A stretch of 63,734 nucleotides of DNA from Candidatus Gastranaerophilales bacterium HUM_12 (GCA_002102825.1 DABJ01000022.1:1860-65593); one strand, 5' to 3'; positions 51,851 through 61,164 are shown, counted from the first letter of the stretch. Notes: a model not told the origin generated them from the letters alone. Numbers and translations are program-made.

Positions 51851-51884
51851 AAAAGAGCTGAGAATTTAATTCTTAGCTCTTTTT
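51851..51884 (+). terminator. Terminator of atpDC
   Basis: AAAAGAGCTGAGAATT pairs with AATTCTTAGCTCTTTT (one G-U pair), followed by a T run. Located 22 bp after atpC; it can also serve the minus-strand gene beyond it. Confidence 0.82.
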
Positions 51885-51925
51885 TGTTGTAAGGAATTTC
51901 ATTTAGGAATAATGGAAAATTTTTT

Positions 51926-52597
51926 TTAAGCTGCATCTTTTGTTGGTTGTTGAGTTGAAACATCTTGTTGTACTTTTAACATTGGTTCAGTATCAGCTAT
52001 TTTAGCTCGGTTTGAATTTATATAACCATCAATCAGGCTACCAACGCCATAACCGGCTAAAGCTACGGTAGGACAAGCGATTGCTAATTGTTTGAACTTG
52101 AATAGTTCAGAAATTTTGCCACCTTTAAATAAATCTATAATTTTACCTGCTGCCGGTGCTAAGAAACCTAAGATTGCTAAACCTGTTTTTGCAGTTGAAG
52201 TTTTTCTGTAAATATTGCCTTTGTCAGTGAATGCAAGGCTTTTATCTCTTGCAAGCAGACTGTTTGTCAATTTTGACTCATCAATTTGTGGCTGAGCTTG
52301 TTGAGTTTCTGTAGTGTTATTTTGTTGAGCGGTATTATCTGTTTGAGCTTGCAATTGGTTTGGAGTTTGAGTATTTTGAGTTTGTTTTAACGCGTTTTCT
52401 GTTTTTAAGAAATCCGGCATTAAAATATCCTCTTCATAATTTCCGCTAACAGGTTGCGCCAACGGGTTGTTATTGTTTGAAGTTGCCGAAAATACACTAT
52501 TTGGTATTTGAGCAGATGTAAATGATGTATTATTTAATAATGAAGATGATTTATTATTTCCAATAGCACTCAAATTTGTATTTAACTCTACTGACAT
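51926..52597 (-). CDS. Hypothetical protein with Gln/Asn-rich head and hydrophobic core
   Basis: A 223-residue protein. The first 120 residues are Asn/Gln/Thr-rich and probably disordered. A glycine-rich hydrophobic region lies at about 140-190 ('TGLAILGFLAPAAGKIIDLF', 'ACPTVALAGYGVGSLIDG') with two possible membrane helices. I associate this type with Gastranaerophilales genomes, where it is uncharacterised. No signal peptide. Function unknown. Confidence 0.6.
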   Translation of the reverse strand: MSVELNTNLSAIGNNKSSSLLNNTSFTSAQIPNSVFSATSNNNNPLAQPVSGNYEEDILMPDFLKTENALKQTQNTQTPNQLQAQTDNTAQQNNTTETQQAQPQIDESKLTNSLLARDKSLAFTDKGNIYRKTSTAKTGLAILGFLAPAAGKIIDLFKGGKISELFKFKQLAIACPTVALAGYGVGSLIDGYINSNRAKIADTEPMLKVQQDVSTQQPTKDAA

Positions 52598-52729
52598 TTA
52601 TTAATACCTTTCCACAAAAATATAATAACCTTACCTGTTTATATAAAGTATTTTTCTTTTCAAAAATTGCCTAAATTTAAAAATTATTAAAAATATGTTA
52701 CAGCTAAATTTTTATGCGATACTGAAAAT

Positions 52730-53308
52730 ATGGAAAAGTCTTTTTATAGTATTTTTAAAACATTTTTCAAAGTTGGGACATTGCTTTTGGGTGGTGGATA
52801 CGTAATTCTGCCACTGTTAACAAGTGAACTTGTAGATAAGAAACATTGGATTACAAGTGATGAGTTGTGTGAATTTTACGCACTTGGAGCAAGCCTCCCA
52901 GGGATTATTGCAGCAAATACAGCGATTTTTACCGGTCGAAAACTATTAGGACGAAAAGGTGCAATCGCAGCGATTATCGGAATTGTTATGCCTGCATTTT
53001 TAGCAATTGTTTTACTTGCTTCAATTCTTAGCGAAATCGTTAATAAACCGACTGTTCAGCACATATTCTGGGGTGTTGGAATTGGTGTAATTGTTTTATT
53101 ATTTCTTGCAGTAAAAGAAATGTGGAAAAAATGTGTGGTTGATAAATTTTCAGTTGTTGTTTATGCTATTTGTTTAATTTTGGCATTTTTAAGACTTATT
53201 CCATTGTCATTGATTGTAATTTTGGCATTGATTTCCGGAATTATTTTCCAAAGATTTGAAGATAAGAAAAATGCGCAAAAGATTGCTCAACAGAAAGGAG
53301 AAGAGTAG
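52730..53308 (+). CDS. Chromate transporter, first half
   Basis: A 192-residue CHR-family membrane protein with about five to six helices. The family motif 'FKVGTLLLGGGYVILPLL' and 'GASLPGIIAANTAIFTGRKL' are seen. It is one half of a short-chain CHR pair whose partner follows directly (stop TAG immediately before the next ATG). Such pairs export chromate or transport other anions. Probably leaderless: TG-C-GATACT ends 6 nt before the ATG. Confidence 0.85.
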   Translation: MEKSFYSIFKTFFKVGTLLLGGGYVILPLLTSELVDKKHWITSDELCEFYALGASLPGIIAANTAIFTGRKLLGRKGAIAAIIGIVMPAFLAIVLLASILSEIVNKPTVQHIFWGVGIGVIVLLFLAVKEMWKKCVVDKFSVVVYAICLILAFLRLIPLSLIVILALISGIIFQRFEDKKNAQKIAQQKGEE

Positions 53309-53848
53309 ATGAATTTATTTATTCAATTATTTCTACAATTTTTCCATGTCGGAGTGTTTTCTTTTGGTGGTGGTTATGCGACTTTGCCGTTTTTATATGA
53401 TATTGCCGAAAAATATCATTGGTATTCTGCAAAACAATTAACTGACATGCTTGCGATTTCATCAATTACTCCAGGACCTATCGGTGTGAATGTCGCAACT
53501 TTTGCGGGATTTGCTACTTCCGGAATTTTGGGCTCTTTGATTGCTACAACGGCAATAATTTTGCCATCATATATTATTGTAACTATTGTTTATAAAGTGC
53601 TTGATAAATTTAGAACAAACAGAAATGTTAAAGGTGCAATTAGAGGTTTAAAACCTGCGGGTTGTGCTTTATTATCAGCCGTTGGGATAAAATTGTTATT
53701 CACATCAAACTTACATCTTTTAGGTACATTGATTTTAGTCGCATTTGTAGTTGCAAGTTTAAAGCAAAAACATGACCCATTATTTTATCTTGGAATTTCT
53801 GCAGTTTTAGGCTTGGTAATCGGTTATTTTAATTGGATTGGTGTGTAG
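53309..53848 (+). CDS. Chromate transporter, second half
   Basis: A 179-residue CHR-family protein homologous to the preceding one: 'FFHVGVFSFGGGYATLPFLY' and 'ISSITPGPIGVNVATFAGF'. The GGGY and PGPI motifs are intact. The two half-size proteins should form a heterodimer with opposite membrane orientation, as known for split CHR transporters. RBS is within the end of the first gene (AAGGAGAAG). Confidence 0.86.
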   Translation: MNLFIQLFLQFFHVGVFSFGGGYATLPFLYDIAEKYHWYSAKQLTDMLAISSITPGPIGVNVATFAGFATSGILGSLIATTAIILPSYIIVTIVYKVLDKFRTNRNVKGAIRGLKPAGCALLSAVGIKLLFTSNLHLLGTLILVAFVVASLKQKHDPLFYLGISAVLGLVIGYFNWIGV

Positions 53849-54055
53849 TGTATAGTTTTAGTGAATTGTAAATACTAACTCTATTTGTATATATGTTAAG
53901 AAATATTACAAAGCAGTTTAATATTCTCAAAGTATTGATTTTAGTAGTTTTCAACGGTCTTGAAGCATGAAAACGCAAGTGGGGCATGCAATTTTTCAAT
54001 CTCAAAATTGTTTATATAAGTACGGGGAACGAAATAAAGAAACGGGGAAAAGATT

Positions 54056-55162
54056 ATGGCAGTTACAAATGCTTCACTTGCAAATATTCCTTTTTGGTCA
54101 CAGCTACCAATGATGTACACTAATTACGGTGGTGATACACAAATTAGTACAATTCCATCATACGCAGGTTATAATTTGGGTTTGTCATTTAACCCTATTG
54201 CTCAACAAACTTGGGGATTCCCTGGGGGATTTAATTCTTCTCAAGTATTACCAAATGCAGGTATTGACCAAGGTGCAGTTCTAAGACAAGCTCAATCACT
54301 ACTTGCTCCGGCTTTGAATCAATTAACAAGCCAAAATTTAAATACTTGTATAAACAATATTACAGCGACTAAGGCAAGATTGAATGCTAAACTTCAAACT
54401 GAAGGTATAACAGCAGATGAAAAAGCTAAAATTCAAGAAGCTTTGGATAAACTTAAAGAATGCGAAGATAAATTAAATCAATTAAAAAATTCGCAAGATT
54501 TAGACCCTCAAACTGCTTACCAAAAGGTAAGTGAGCTTGAAGCGGAAGTAAATAAAGTTGTTCGAGATTCAATTTCAACGGCAAATGGAGGTTCAACACC
54601 TGCTACTGATACAACTTCTAAACCAGAAGAAGCACCTAAAACAGAACCTAAACAAGGTGCAGAAGATACTGAAGAAACAGAACCAACAGAAACAACAGCA
54701 GCAAAGGAAGAAGCTGAGACTGGCGAAGTTGATAACTTTACTCCGGAAATGAAAGCTGAAATTGATAAATACTATGATGCAATAGATGGTATTGGAACTG
54801 GTGAGTCTTTTGATGCAGTATTGAACAATATCAATGAAGAAAATGTTATGGATTATGTTCTCGGTTGGAACAAATATCACTCTGCAGAAAAAGGTGAATC
54901 ATTTATGGAAGCCTTTATGTGGGACGCTGATGCATCTCAAAAGAAAAAATATGGTAAACAAATTGCGAGAGCATTACGTGATAAAGCTGAAAAATTAGGT
55001 GTTTATGACCAATGCAAAGAAGATTTTGCTAAAATTGATAAAGAAATGGGAAGTTGGTTATGGATAAGTAACGATGTTTCTCAAAACTACGATAACATTA
55101 TTAAAGTTATTGCACAAAAAATGGGAAGCAAATACGGAACTCCTAATAAAAAGGCATCGTAA
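54056..55162 (+). CDS. Lineage-type hypothetical protein (368 aa)
   Basis: A 368-residue protein. It begins with a Tyr/Gly/Asn-rich segment (1-70), has a coiled coil near 90-165 ('KARLNAKLQTEGITADEKAK', 'LKECEDKLNQLKN'), an acidic Thr/Glu/Pro-rich linker (175-225), and a compact C-terminal domain (about 230-360). No signal peptide. RBS GGGGAAAAG. Unrecognised outside the type seen in Gastranaerophilales; perhaps structural or secreted by a non-classical route. Confidence 0.6.
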   Translation: MAVTNASLANIPFWSQLPMMYTNYGGDTQISTIPSYAGYNLGLSFNPIAQQTWGFPGGFNSSQVLPNAGIDQGAVLRQAQSLLAPALNQLTSQNLNTCINNITATKARLNAKLQTEGITADEKAKIQEALDKLKECEDKLNQLKNSQDLDPQTAYQKVSELEAEVNKVVRDSISTANGGSTPATDTTSKPEEAPKTEPKQGAEDTEETEPTETTAAKEEAETGEVDNFTPEMKAEIDKYYDAIDGIGTGESFDAVLNNINEENVMDYVLGWNKYHSAEKGESFMEAFMWDADASQKKKYGKQIARALRDKAEKLGVYDQCKEDFAKIDKEMGSWLWISNDVSQNYDNIIKVIAQKMGSKYGTPNKKAS

Positions 55163-55246
55163 AAAAAGTTTAATGTAGAGATTCCTCAGAAAATAAAGAA
55201 GAATGTGAAATTCATTATAGGTTAGTATAGTTAGTGTAGAAATATT

Positions 55247-55278
55247 GTCCTGCAAAAAATTGCAGGACTTTTCTTTTT
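55247..55278 (+). terminator. Terminator after the 368-aa gene
   Basis: GTCCTGCA (55247) and TGCAGGAC (55261-55268) form an 8-bp stem with a 6-nt loop, then TTTTCTTTTT. Confidence 0.8.
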
Positions 55279-55377
55279 AGAAAGCTATAATTTTATTTAT
55301 GAATATTTGTAACAAAAAAGCAATTATTTTTCAGTAAAAAACTTTATATAAATATAGGAAATTAATAAGGGACGATT

Positions 55378-55851
55378 GTGGGTATATCAGCTCTAAAAAC
55401 AAAAATTATATCTGAATACGAATTCAAGTATGGCTCATCTGATAATGCCGTAAACCTTAGAAAAATTTATGGCAACGATGGATATAAAAAATATGTTGCA
55501 AAACAGAATAGTATAATGGTTAAAGAGGGTTTAACAAATTCGATTGCTCAAACTAAAGAAGCTTACACCGCAGCTAAAAAATCTGATTATTATACTGCTT
55601 TAGCTCAATTAAAAAAAACATCTAATATTTGGAACGATTACAAATCAACATATCATACAAATTTGAATTCTCTTCGGGAACAAAATGGTGGTCTTTCTTT
55701 GAGCGGTACTCAAAAACAATCTGCCTTAACAAGTTCCGGAGATGGTGCTGTTGTAGCATATAACAACTTTAACAAGGCTCAATCAGAAGTTGATTATAGA
55801 TTGAGTTTATACAATGATGCAACTCATTCGGGCATGAATTTTCTTTCTTAA
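55378..55851 (+). CDS. Hypothetical helical protein (157 aa), GTG start
   Basis: A 157-residue protein rich in Ser, Thr, Tyr and Lys, with helices around 'SIAQTKEAYTAAKKSDYYTA' and 'NNFNKAQSEVDYRLSLYNDA'. It starts at GTG (55378) behind AAGGGACG. The N-terminus 'MGISALKTKIISEYEFKYGS' resembles the family start style of the large protein at 59374. No domain recognised. May be a partner or small version of that group. Confidence 0.55.
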   Translation: MGISALKTKIISEYEFKYGSSDNAVNLRKIYGNDGYKKYVAKQNSIMVKEGLTNSIAQTKEAYTAAKKSDYYTALAQLKKTSNIWNDYKSTYHTNLNSLREQNGGLSLSGTQKQSALTSSGDGAVVAYNNFNKAQSEVDYRLSLYNDATHSGMNFLS

Positions 55852-55955
55852 TGCTTCGTAACTTCATGTATTGATTTTTTTCTTTGAACATATTATTATT
55901 TCCTTGTAGAGTGCTTACGCCAATAATCACTCAACAAAGAAAAGGAAAAACTAAT

Positions 55956-56225
55956 ATGTCAATTAACTTAAAAAACAAAACTGAAATCGTTAAGGCTTAC
56001 GGTAAAAATGAAAAAGATACCGGTTCTTCAGCAGTTCAAATCGCTATGATGACTCAAAAAATCAGTGAATTAACTGAACACCTTAAATCAAACAAAAAAG
56101 ATTTTGCTACAAAAAGAGGTCTTTTGATGATGGTAGGTAAAAGAAAAAGATTATTAGCTTATGTTAAATCTCAAAACCTTGATGAATACAGAGAATTGAT
56201 TAAAAAGTTAGGTATCAGAGGTTAA
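55956..56225 (+). CDS. rpsO: 30S ribosomal protein S15
   Basis: An 89-residue S15 that binds 16S rRNA helices 20-22. 'TGSSAVQIAMMTQKISELTE' and 'GKRKRLLAYVKSQN' are the family signatures. The ATG at 55956 follows AAAGGAAAAA and gives the normal length; an in-frame start 72 nt upstream would add a non-homologous tail. The 100-nt leader could hold an S15 autoregulatory site, not tested here. Confidence 0.95.
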   Translation: MSINLKNKTEIVKAYGKNEKDTGSSAVQIAMMTQKISELTEHLKSNKKDFATKRGLLMMVGKRKRLLAYVKSQNLDEYRELIKKLGIRG

Positions 56226-56240
56226 TCTGATAAAGTTTTT

Positions 56241-56273
56241 AAAGACCGACCCATTTTCAGGTCGGTCTTTTTT
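56241..56273 (+). terminator. Terminator of rpsO
   Basis: Perfect 11-bp stem AAAGACCGACC (56241) / GGTCGGTCTTT (56260-56270), loop 8 nt, followed by T's. It separates rpsO from hydF. Confidence 0.9.
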
Positions 56274-56290
56274 AGTATAAGGAACGAGTC

Positions 56291-57490
56291 ATGAAAACAT
56301 TAAAATCAATGCGTTTACATATTGGAATATTTGGGAAAACAAACGTTGGAAAATCCTCTTTGTTAAATAGGATTACCAATCAAGATGTTTCAATTGTTTC
56401 TGATATTGCCGGAACAACGACTGATGTTGTTGAAAAAACAATGGAACTTTTACCAATTGGACCTGTGAATTTTCTTGATACGGCAGGGATTAATGATTCC
56501 ACTGCGTTAAGTAACGAACGTATTGAAAAAACAATGAAAATTTTAAATCGTACTGATGTTGCAGTTATTGTTTGTGATTATAACGGTATTGACGAGTATG
56601 AAAAAAGTTTAATTGAAAAATTCAATGAATTAAAAATTCCATTTATTGTTGTTGTTAATAAAACGGATATTCAAAAAATCACTGAAGAAAACTTGATGAG
56701 TATTGAGAATTTATGTGAGAATGTTCTTGTTACATCTGCACAAACAGACAAAGAAATTATTTTCAAGTTTAAAGAGTTGATTGTAAAATTATTACCGAAC
56801 GATTTCGTAAATTCTCCGAAAATTGTTGGGGATTTGGTGCCGGAAAAAAGTACGGTTATCCTTGTAATTCCGATTGATAAAGAAGCTCCAAAGGGAAGAA
56901 TAATTTTACCACAAGTTCAAGCTTTGCGTGATTTGTTGGATTCAAATTGTTTGAGTTTAGTTGTGAAAGAAACAGAACTCAAATGTGCTTTAGACAATTT
57001 AAAAAATCCACCAAGTCTTGTTGTTACCGATTCTCAAGCTTTTCGTCAGGTGTCAGAAATAGTTCCGGAGGACATTCCTTTGACATCTTTTTCAATTCTT
57101 TTTGCAAGGTTGAAAGGTGATTTAAATGCTTTTACAAAAGGTGCAAAAGCGATTGATGATTTGCAAGATGGTGATAAGGTTTTGATTTTAGAAAGCTGTA
57201 CACATCATGCAATTGATGATGATATTGGCAGAGTTAAAATCCCGAATTTATTAAGGAAAAAAACAGGGAAAAATCTTGTGATTGAAAATATTTCAGGGCA
57301 TGATTTTCCGGATATTTCAGATTATAAATTGATAATTCATTGCGGAGCTTGTATGACAAACAGACGAGAGGTTTTATCTAGAATTTTAATTGCTAATGAA
57401 AAAAATGTACCAATTTCAAATTATGGTGTAGTAATTTCTTATTGTCTGGGTATTTTACCTCGTGCGTTAAAGATATTTACAAAGCAATAG
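56291..57490 (+). CDS. hydF: [FeFe]-hydrogenase maturation GTPase HydF
   Basis: A 399-residue scaffold that assembles the hydrogenase H-cluster and delivers it to HydA. The N-terminal GTPase has 'FGKTNVGKSSLLNR' (G1), 'DTAGIND' (G3) and 'VNKTD' (G4). The C-terminal cluster-binding part has C303-x-H305-H306 in 'ESCTHH' and H350-C351-x2-C354 in 'HCGACM', the HydF iron-sulfur ligands. It implies an [FeFe] hydrogenase elsewhere and H2-linked fermentation. HydE and HydG are not in the window. Confidence 0.93.
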   Translation: MKTLKSMRLHIGIFGKTNVGKSSLLNRITNQDVSIVSDIAGTTTDVVEKTMELLPIGPVNFLDTAGINDSTALSNERIEKTMKILNRTDVAVIVCDYNGIDEYEKSLIEKFNELKIPFIVVVNKTDIQKITEENLMSIENLCENVLVTSAQTDKEIIFKFKELIVKLLPNDFVNSPKIVGDLVPEKSTVILVIPIDKEAPKGRIILPQVQALRDLLDSNCLSLVVKETELKCALDNLKNPPSLVVTDSQAFRQVSEIVPEDIPLTSFSILFARLKGDLNAFTKGAKAIDDLQDGDKVLILESCTHHAIDDDIGRVKIPNLLRKKTGKNLVIENISGHDFPDISDYKLIIHCGACMTNRREVLSRILIANEKNVPISNYGVVISYCLGILPRALKIFTKQ

Positions 57491-57547
57491 CAAAAAAAAT
57501 TTTTAGATGTATTATATACACTATAAAACTAGGAAAATAATAAGATA

Positions 57548-58039
57548 ATGCGCATTCAAAATATTCAAACAAACAATTATTTATCACAGAAAAGATATCA
57601 AAATATAAATAATTCACAACCAAGTTTTCAACATTTAGTAATTGTTTCTAAACGTGACTGGCAAAAAGATATATTAAAAGCGGTTTTACATAATAGAGAA
57701 CTTAAAAAATTTGAAAATTATTTAAAAAAAAGACATTCAGTCTTGGAGTTGCACCTTTCTTCTCATGATTGGACTCGAGAAAGTGGTTATAATAATTTAT
57801 CAATAACTTGTACTTATGATAGACATAGTAAAATAGAGGGTTTAGAAGAGGTAATTATTCCATCGACACCCAAAGAAAGACTTTTAAATAATTTGAAAAA
57901 ATTTAGAGCAAAAGATATTATTAGGCGAATTGAAGCAAGAGAACATATTGAAATTTCAAAAATTGAGAAACATATAAAAGAATTAGAAAACCCAGAAAAA
58001 ACCGGATTTATAAGTAAAATAATAGGATTATTTTCCTAA
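57548..58039 (+). CDS. Hypothetical protein (163 aa)
   Basis: A 163-residue protein. The start 'MRIQNIQTNNYLSQKRYQNI' followed by 'QPSFQ' is of a short Asn/Gln-rich type common at the N-termini of Gastranaerophilales proteins. The rest is charged and helical ('REHIEISKIEKHIKELENPE'). No domain recognised. A TATAAA about 25 nt upstream and AGGAAAA serve it. Function unknown. Confidence 0.55.
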   Translation: MRIQNIQTNNYLSQKRYQNINNSQPSFQHLVIVSKRDWQKDILKAVLHNRELKKFENYLKKRHSVLELHLSSHDWTRESGYNNLSITCTYDRHSKIEGLEEVIIPSTPKERLLNNLKKFRAKDIIRRIEAREHIEISKIEKHIKELENPEKTGFISKIIGLFS

Positions 58040-58061
58040 TATTATTATTTGATTTTATATA

Positions 58062-58090
58062 AAAAGGTGTACAAAATCTGTACACCTTTT
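58062..58090. terminator. Bidirectional terminator between hypothetical gene and glucokinase
   Basis: Perfect 12-bp stem AAAAGGTGTACA / TGTACACCTTTT with a 5-nt loop. Its A/T ends allow use on both strands. Confidence 0.85.
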
Positions 58091-58097
58091 AAGTATT

Positions 58098-59054
58098 TTA
58101 TGCATCAATAAGCATACTAGCACCAATAACCCCCGCACTATTACCAAGTTGTGCAGGAACGATTTCAACAGCGCTACCAGCAACAACCATAGCTCTTTCT
58201 TTAATGGTTTTTCTAATTGGATCTAAAAGCAAATCACCTGCTTCTGCTACTCCACCACCAATGATAACTTTTTCAGGGTTTAAAAGGTTGATAACACTTG
58301 TCAAACCGATTCCGATGTATTCACCAACGATTGCAAAAATTCTTTTTGCAACTGGATCACCTGCTTCTGCAGCTTTTGCAACCATATAAGGTGTAATTTC
58401 TCCACCTTCGGCTGCTGCCATTTCTCTAAATTTTGTAGATTTACCACCTTTGATATAATCTTGTGCCATAGCTACAATACTTGGACCTGAAGCATAAGCT
58501 TCTAAACAGCCTGTATCTCCGCAACCACAAATTAAACCATCTTTCATTTGGAGTTTGATATGTCCGATTTCGCCTGCTGCATTTGATGCCCCACGTACAA
58601 GTTGACCGTTTACAACAAGTCCTGAACCAATACCTGTTCCAACAGTGATACACACAAAGTTTTCACAACCCTGACCTGCACCAAATTTCATTTCACCTAA
58701 AGCTGCACATCTTACATCGTTATCAATACGAGTTGGAATATGGAATTCTTCTTCAATCATTTGAGCAATAGGAACATTTACCCACCCTGGGATATTTGGA
58801 GCTAATTTTACAACACCGGTTTTATAATCTACTTGCCCAGGGAAGTCAAAACCAATTCCATCAATGTCTTTAGCTGTAGTGTTAGTTTCTTTCATCAAAT
58901 CTTTGATTGCTTGTTTGATGTTGTTAACGGTATATTCGTAACCCATTTTTGCATAAGTTGGGACACTGTTAGAGTAAATAATTTTACCGCTTTTATCAAC
59001 AAGAGCGATTTTAACGTTTGTACCACCAACATCTATACCAATTCTTTTACCCAT
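58098..59054 (-). CDS. ROK-family glucokinase
   Basis: A 318-residue sugar kinase that phosphorylates glucose for glycolysis. ATP motif 'IGIDVGGTNVKIALVD' is near the N-terminus, 'EIGHIKLQ' holds the sugar and zinc His, and the zinc motif 'CGCGDTGCLEAYASGPSI' is complete. Full length. The start follows GGGAGAAAG on the minus strand. The mobile-like repeat at 59077-59212 lies just upstream and may affect its promoter. Confidence 0.92.
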   Translation of the reverse strand: MGKRIGIDVGGTNVKIALVDKSGKIIYSNSVPTYAKMGYEYTVNNIKQAIKDLMKETNTTAKDIDGIGFDFPGQVDYKTGVVKLAPNIPGWVNVPIAQMIEEEFHIPTRIDNDVRCAALGEMKFGAGQGCENFVCITVGTGIGSGLVVNGQLVRGASNAAGEIGHIKLQMKDGLICGCGDTGCLEAYASGPSIVAMAQDYIKGGKSTKFREMAAAEGGEITPYMVAKAAEAGDPVAKRIFAIVGEYIGIGLTSVINLLNPEKVIIGGGVAEAGDLLLDPIRKTIKERAMVVAGSAVEIVPAQLGNSAGVIGASMLIDA

Positions 59055-59076
59055 TTTTCTTTCTCCCTTTTCTATA

Positions 59077-59212
59077 TTATGAGATTCTTCGGTTGTTACA
59101 CTTCCTCAGAATGACGTATTATTAACCTTATGAGAAGTTTTTCTTTTCAGTATGACATATAAGTAAAAATACCTTTTTGTCATTCAGAGCCTTTAGGCGA
59201 AGAATCTCATAA
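59077..59212. repeat. MITE-like element with 15-bp terminal inverted repeats
   Basis: TTATGAGATTCTTCG (59077-59091) is perfectly inverted as CGAAGAATCTCATAA (59198-59212). Inside each end is CAGAATGAC / GTCATTCAG. A third, decayed unit (TTATGAGAAG...CAGTATGAC) lies at 59129-59155. No coding capacity. The related unit at 37484-37520 shows that the repeat is dispersed in this genome. Confidence 0.65.
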
Positions 59213-59373
59213 CTTAGTATCTTTCTTAATCATACCCCAAATTTAGGGATTTAAAAATTGTAAACAATTGTTACAAAGAACAATTTAATTTTTAAAGTTT
59301 TAACCCCGAAAAGCCGTAATACTACATGAAAGTATAAAAGTTACGACTAAGTAAAATCAATGAAAGGAAAACA

Positions 59374-61164
59374 ATGGGTTTAGCAACTGCACAAGCTAGA
59401 TTATTAACCATAACAGCCAGAAAATCTGACTGTGAATTTCTTTCAATGAGCTATTCTCATCAAAAGATTGCTCTTTCTCGTAATATGGAAAAAGTTTCAA
59501 CTGAATATCAAAATGCTCTTAACCAAACTAAATTGGTTTATGATTATACCGGAACAAATTCAAGTGATATGGATTTAACTTACGGATTGTTAATGAGCCC
59601 ATCTGTTTATAATGATTATTATCCAAAACTTGTTACAGATTCAAAAAATAGAGTTATTTTGAATTCATCTTATGCAGCAGCTGCAAGAGCGGCAGGTATT
59701 CCGGCAGAAGGCCTTTCAGGTACTCCGTCTTCTGATGTTCGTAATAAATTTATAGAAGGATTGGCTAGTGCGGGTGTTATCACCTCTGCAAAAGCAGCAT
59801 CTATTCAAGGTACAACTTATTCAAATGTAATTGGTAATGGTGCAACTACATCAGCTACTACAAGCACGACTGAAGTCTCTTATGACCAATTGTTAGAGTT
59901 GATTGATGCTAAATGTAGTGATACTGCTAGTTGGACATCTGCTTCCGGAGAGAATTTAGTTCTTGATAGAGGGGCAATTAAAGATACAAATTATAAGGCT
60001 GTCCACTTTACCGGTTATAAAAATGGTTCAAGAGTAACAGAATCAACTGGTAAAGGACAAGCAAACGTTAGCCTTTCTGATTTGTTGAAAAATGAGACTC
60101 AATTCAATTTATCAGTTGAATCATGTAAAGGTGAAAGAACTCCATTTGTTCAAGCTGCAAAATTACAAGAAGAACTTGTTGGGACAAGTGAAAACTCAGC
60201 ATCTTTTGTAAATTGGTTGTTGGATCAATTCAAAACTGTTTTGGGTGGAACTTCTTCATCAGATATGGCATTGCAACATGCATATAATGCTATATATGAT
60301 ATGTTGTATCCAAATAGCCATTTGCAAGAAGCTTCTACTGATTTTCAAAATAATCACTGGGGGTCATCTTCTGATATTAAACGTAGAACTGAACCTGGAG
60401 ACTCTTCTGTAATAAGTGGTAAAACCTACAGAGACCTTATGGACGAAGTTGGTACCGGTTGGGACGAAAAACTTAGAAATGGTTATAATGACGATGGAGA
60501 AAAAAGAGCCGGTGGTTACATAGGGTTTGTTTATAACTGTAAGAAAAATCCTTGCGGTAGCTCTCACAAACAAACATCTGAAGTTGCTATTAACTTAAAT
60601 GGTATTGCACAGGTATTTTTGACTGCTTATGTTGAATATATGGAAGGCTTAGACAGCTCAAATTATAGTTATAATATTGGTAAAAAATCTGATTCCAACT
60701 TGTATGATGGTGAAAAAGACAATAAATTTAAATTCACTGTAGTTACCGGTTCAGAGGTTGATAAAGATAAGCAAGTTGAAGCAAACTTCTATGATACATT
60801 GTTCAACAGAATCTGTCTTGATGGTTGGACTCAAAATGACCAAATCGAAGATAAGGATTATATGCAAGAAATGATGAAAAGTGGCTTGATATATATTTCT
60901 TCAATCGGAGATGATGGTTATTATTATCAAGGTAATTATTCAACAGACAAATATATTTCAGAAGTTAAAGATGATGAAGCTATTGCAAAAGCTGAAGCTA
61001 AATATAACACTGAGAAAACAAAGATTGAAAACAAAGAAGATACAATTGATATGAAGATGAAGAACTTAGACACTGAAATTTCTTCATTAACAACAGAATA
61101 TGATACAACTAAATCAGTTATTTCTAAATCAATTGAAAAATCTTTCAAACGTTATGATGCGTAA
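59374..61164 (+). CDS. Large lineage-type protein with coiled-coil C-terminus
   Basis: A 596-residue protein beginning MGLATAQARLLTITARKSD, then 'SHQKIALSRNMEKVSTEYQN'. I associate this opening with a family seen repeatedly in Gastranaerophilales genomes. The first 70 residues and last 80 ('KAEAKYNTEKTKIENKEDTI', 'MKMKNLDTEISSLTTEYDTT') are helical, with a Ser/Thr/Gly-rich middle, a layout recalling flagellin or hook-like filament proteins. No signal peptide. RBS AAAGGAAAA. A surface filament or structural role is only inference. Confidence 0.6.
   Translation: MGLATAQARLLTITARKSDCEFLSMSYSHQKIALSRNMEKVSTEYQNALNQTKLVYDYTGTNSSDMDLTYGLLMSPSVYNDYYPKLVTDSKNRVILNSSYAAAARAAGIPAEGLSGTPSSDVRNKFIEGLASAGVITSAKAASIQGTTYSNVIGNGATTSATTSTTEVSYDQLLELIDAKCSDTASWTSASGENLVLDRGAIKDTNYKAVHFTGYKNGSRVTESTGKGQANVSLSDLLKNETQFNLSVESCKGERTPFVQAAKLQEELVGTSENSASFVNWLLDQFKTVLGGTSSSDMALQHAYNAIYDMLYPNSHLQEASTDFQNNHWGSSSDIKRRTEPGDSSVISGKTYRDLMDEVGTGWDEKLRNGYNDDGEKRAGGYIGFVYNCKKNPCGSSHKQTSEVAINLNGIAQVFLTAYVEYMEGLDSSNYSYNIGKKSDSNLYDGEKDNKFKFTVVTGSEVDKDKQVEANFYDTLFNRICLDGWTQNDQIEDKDYMQEMMKSGLIYISSIGDDGYYYQGNYSTDKYISEVKDDEAIAKAEAKYNTEKTKIENKEDTIDMKMKNLDTEISSLTTEYDTTKSVISKSIEKSFKRYDA

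Noticed and set aside
52730..53848. Chromate transporter split by frameshift
   Set aside because: Each half has its own start, motif and ribosome binding or promoter signal; paired half-size CHR proteins are a normal subfamily.
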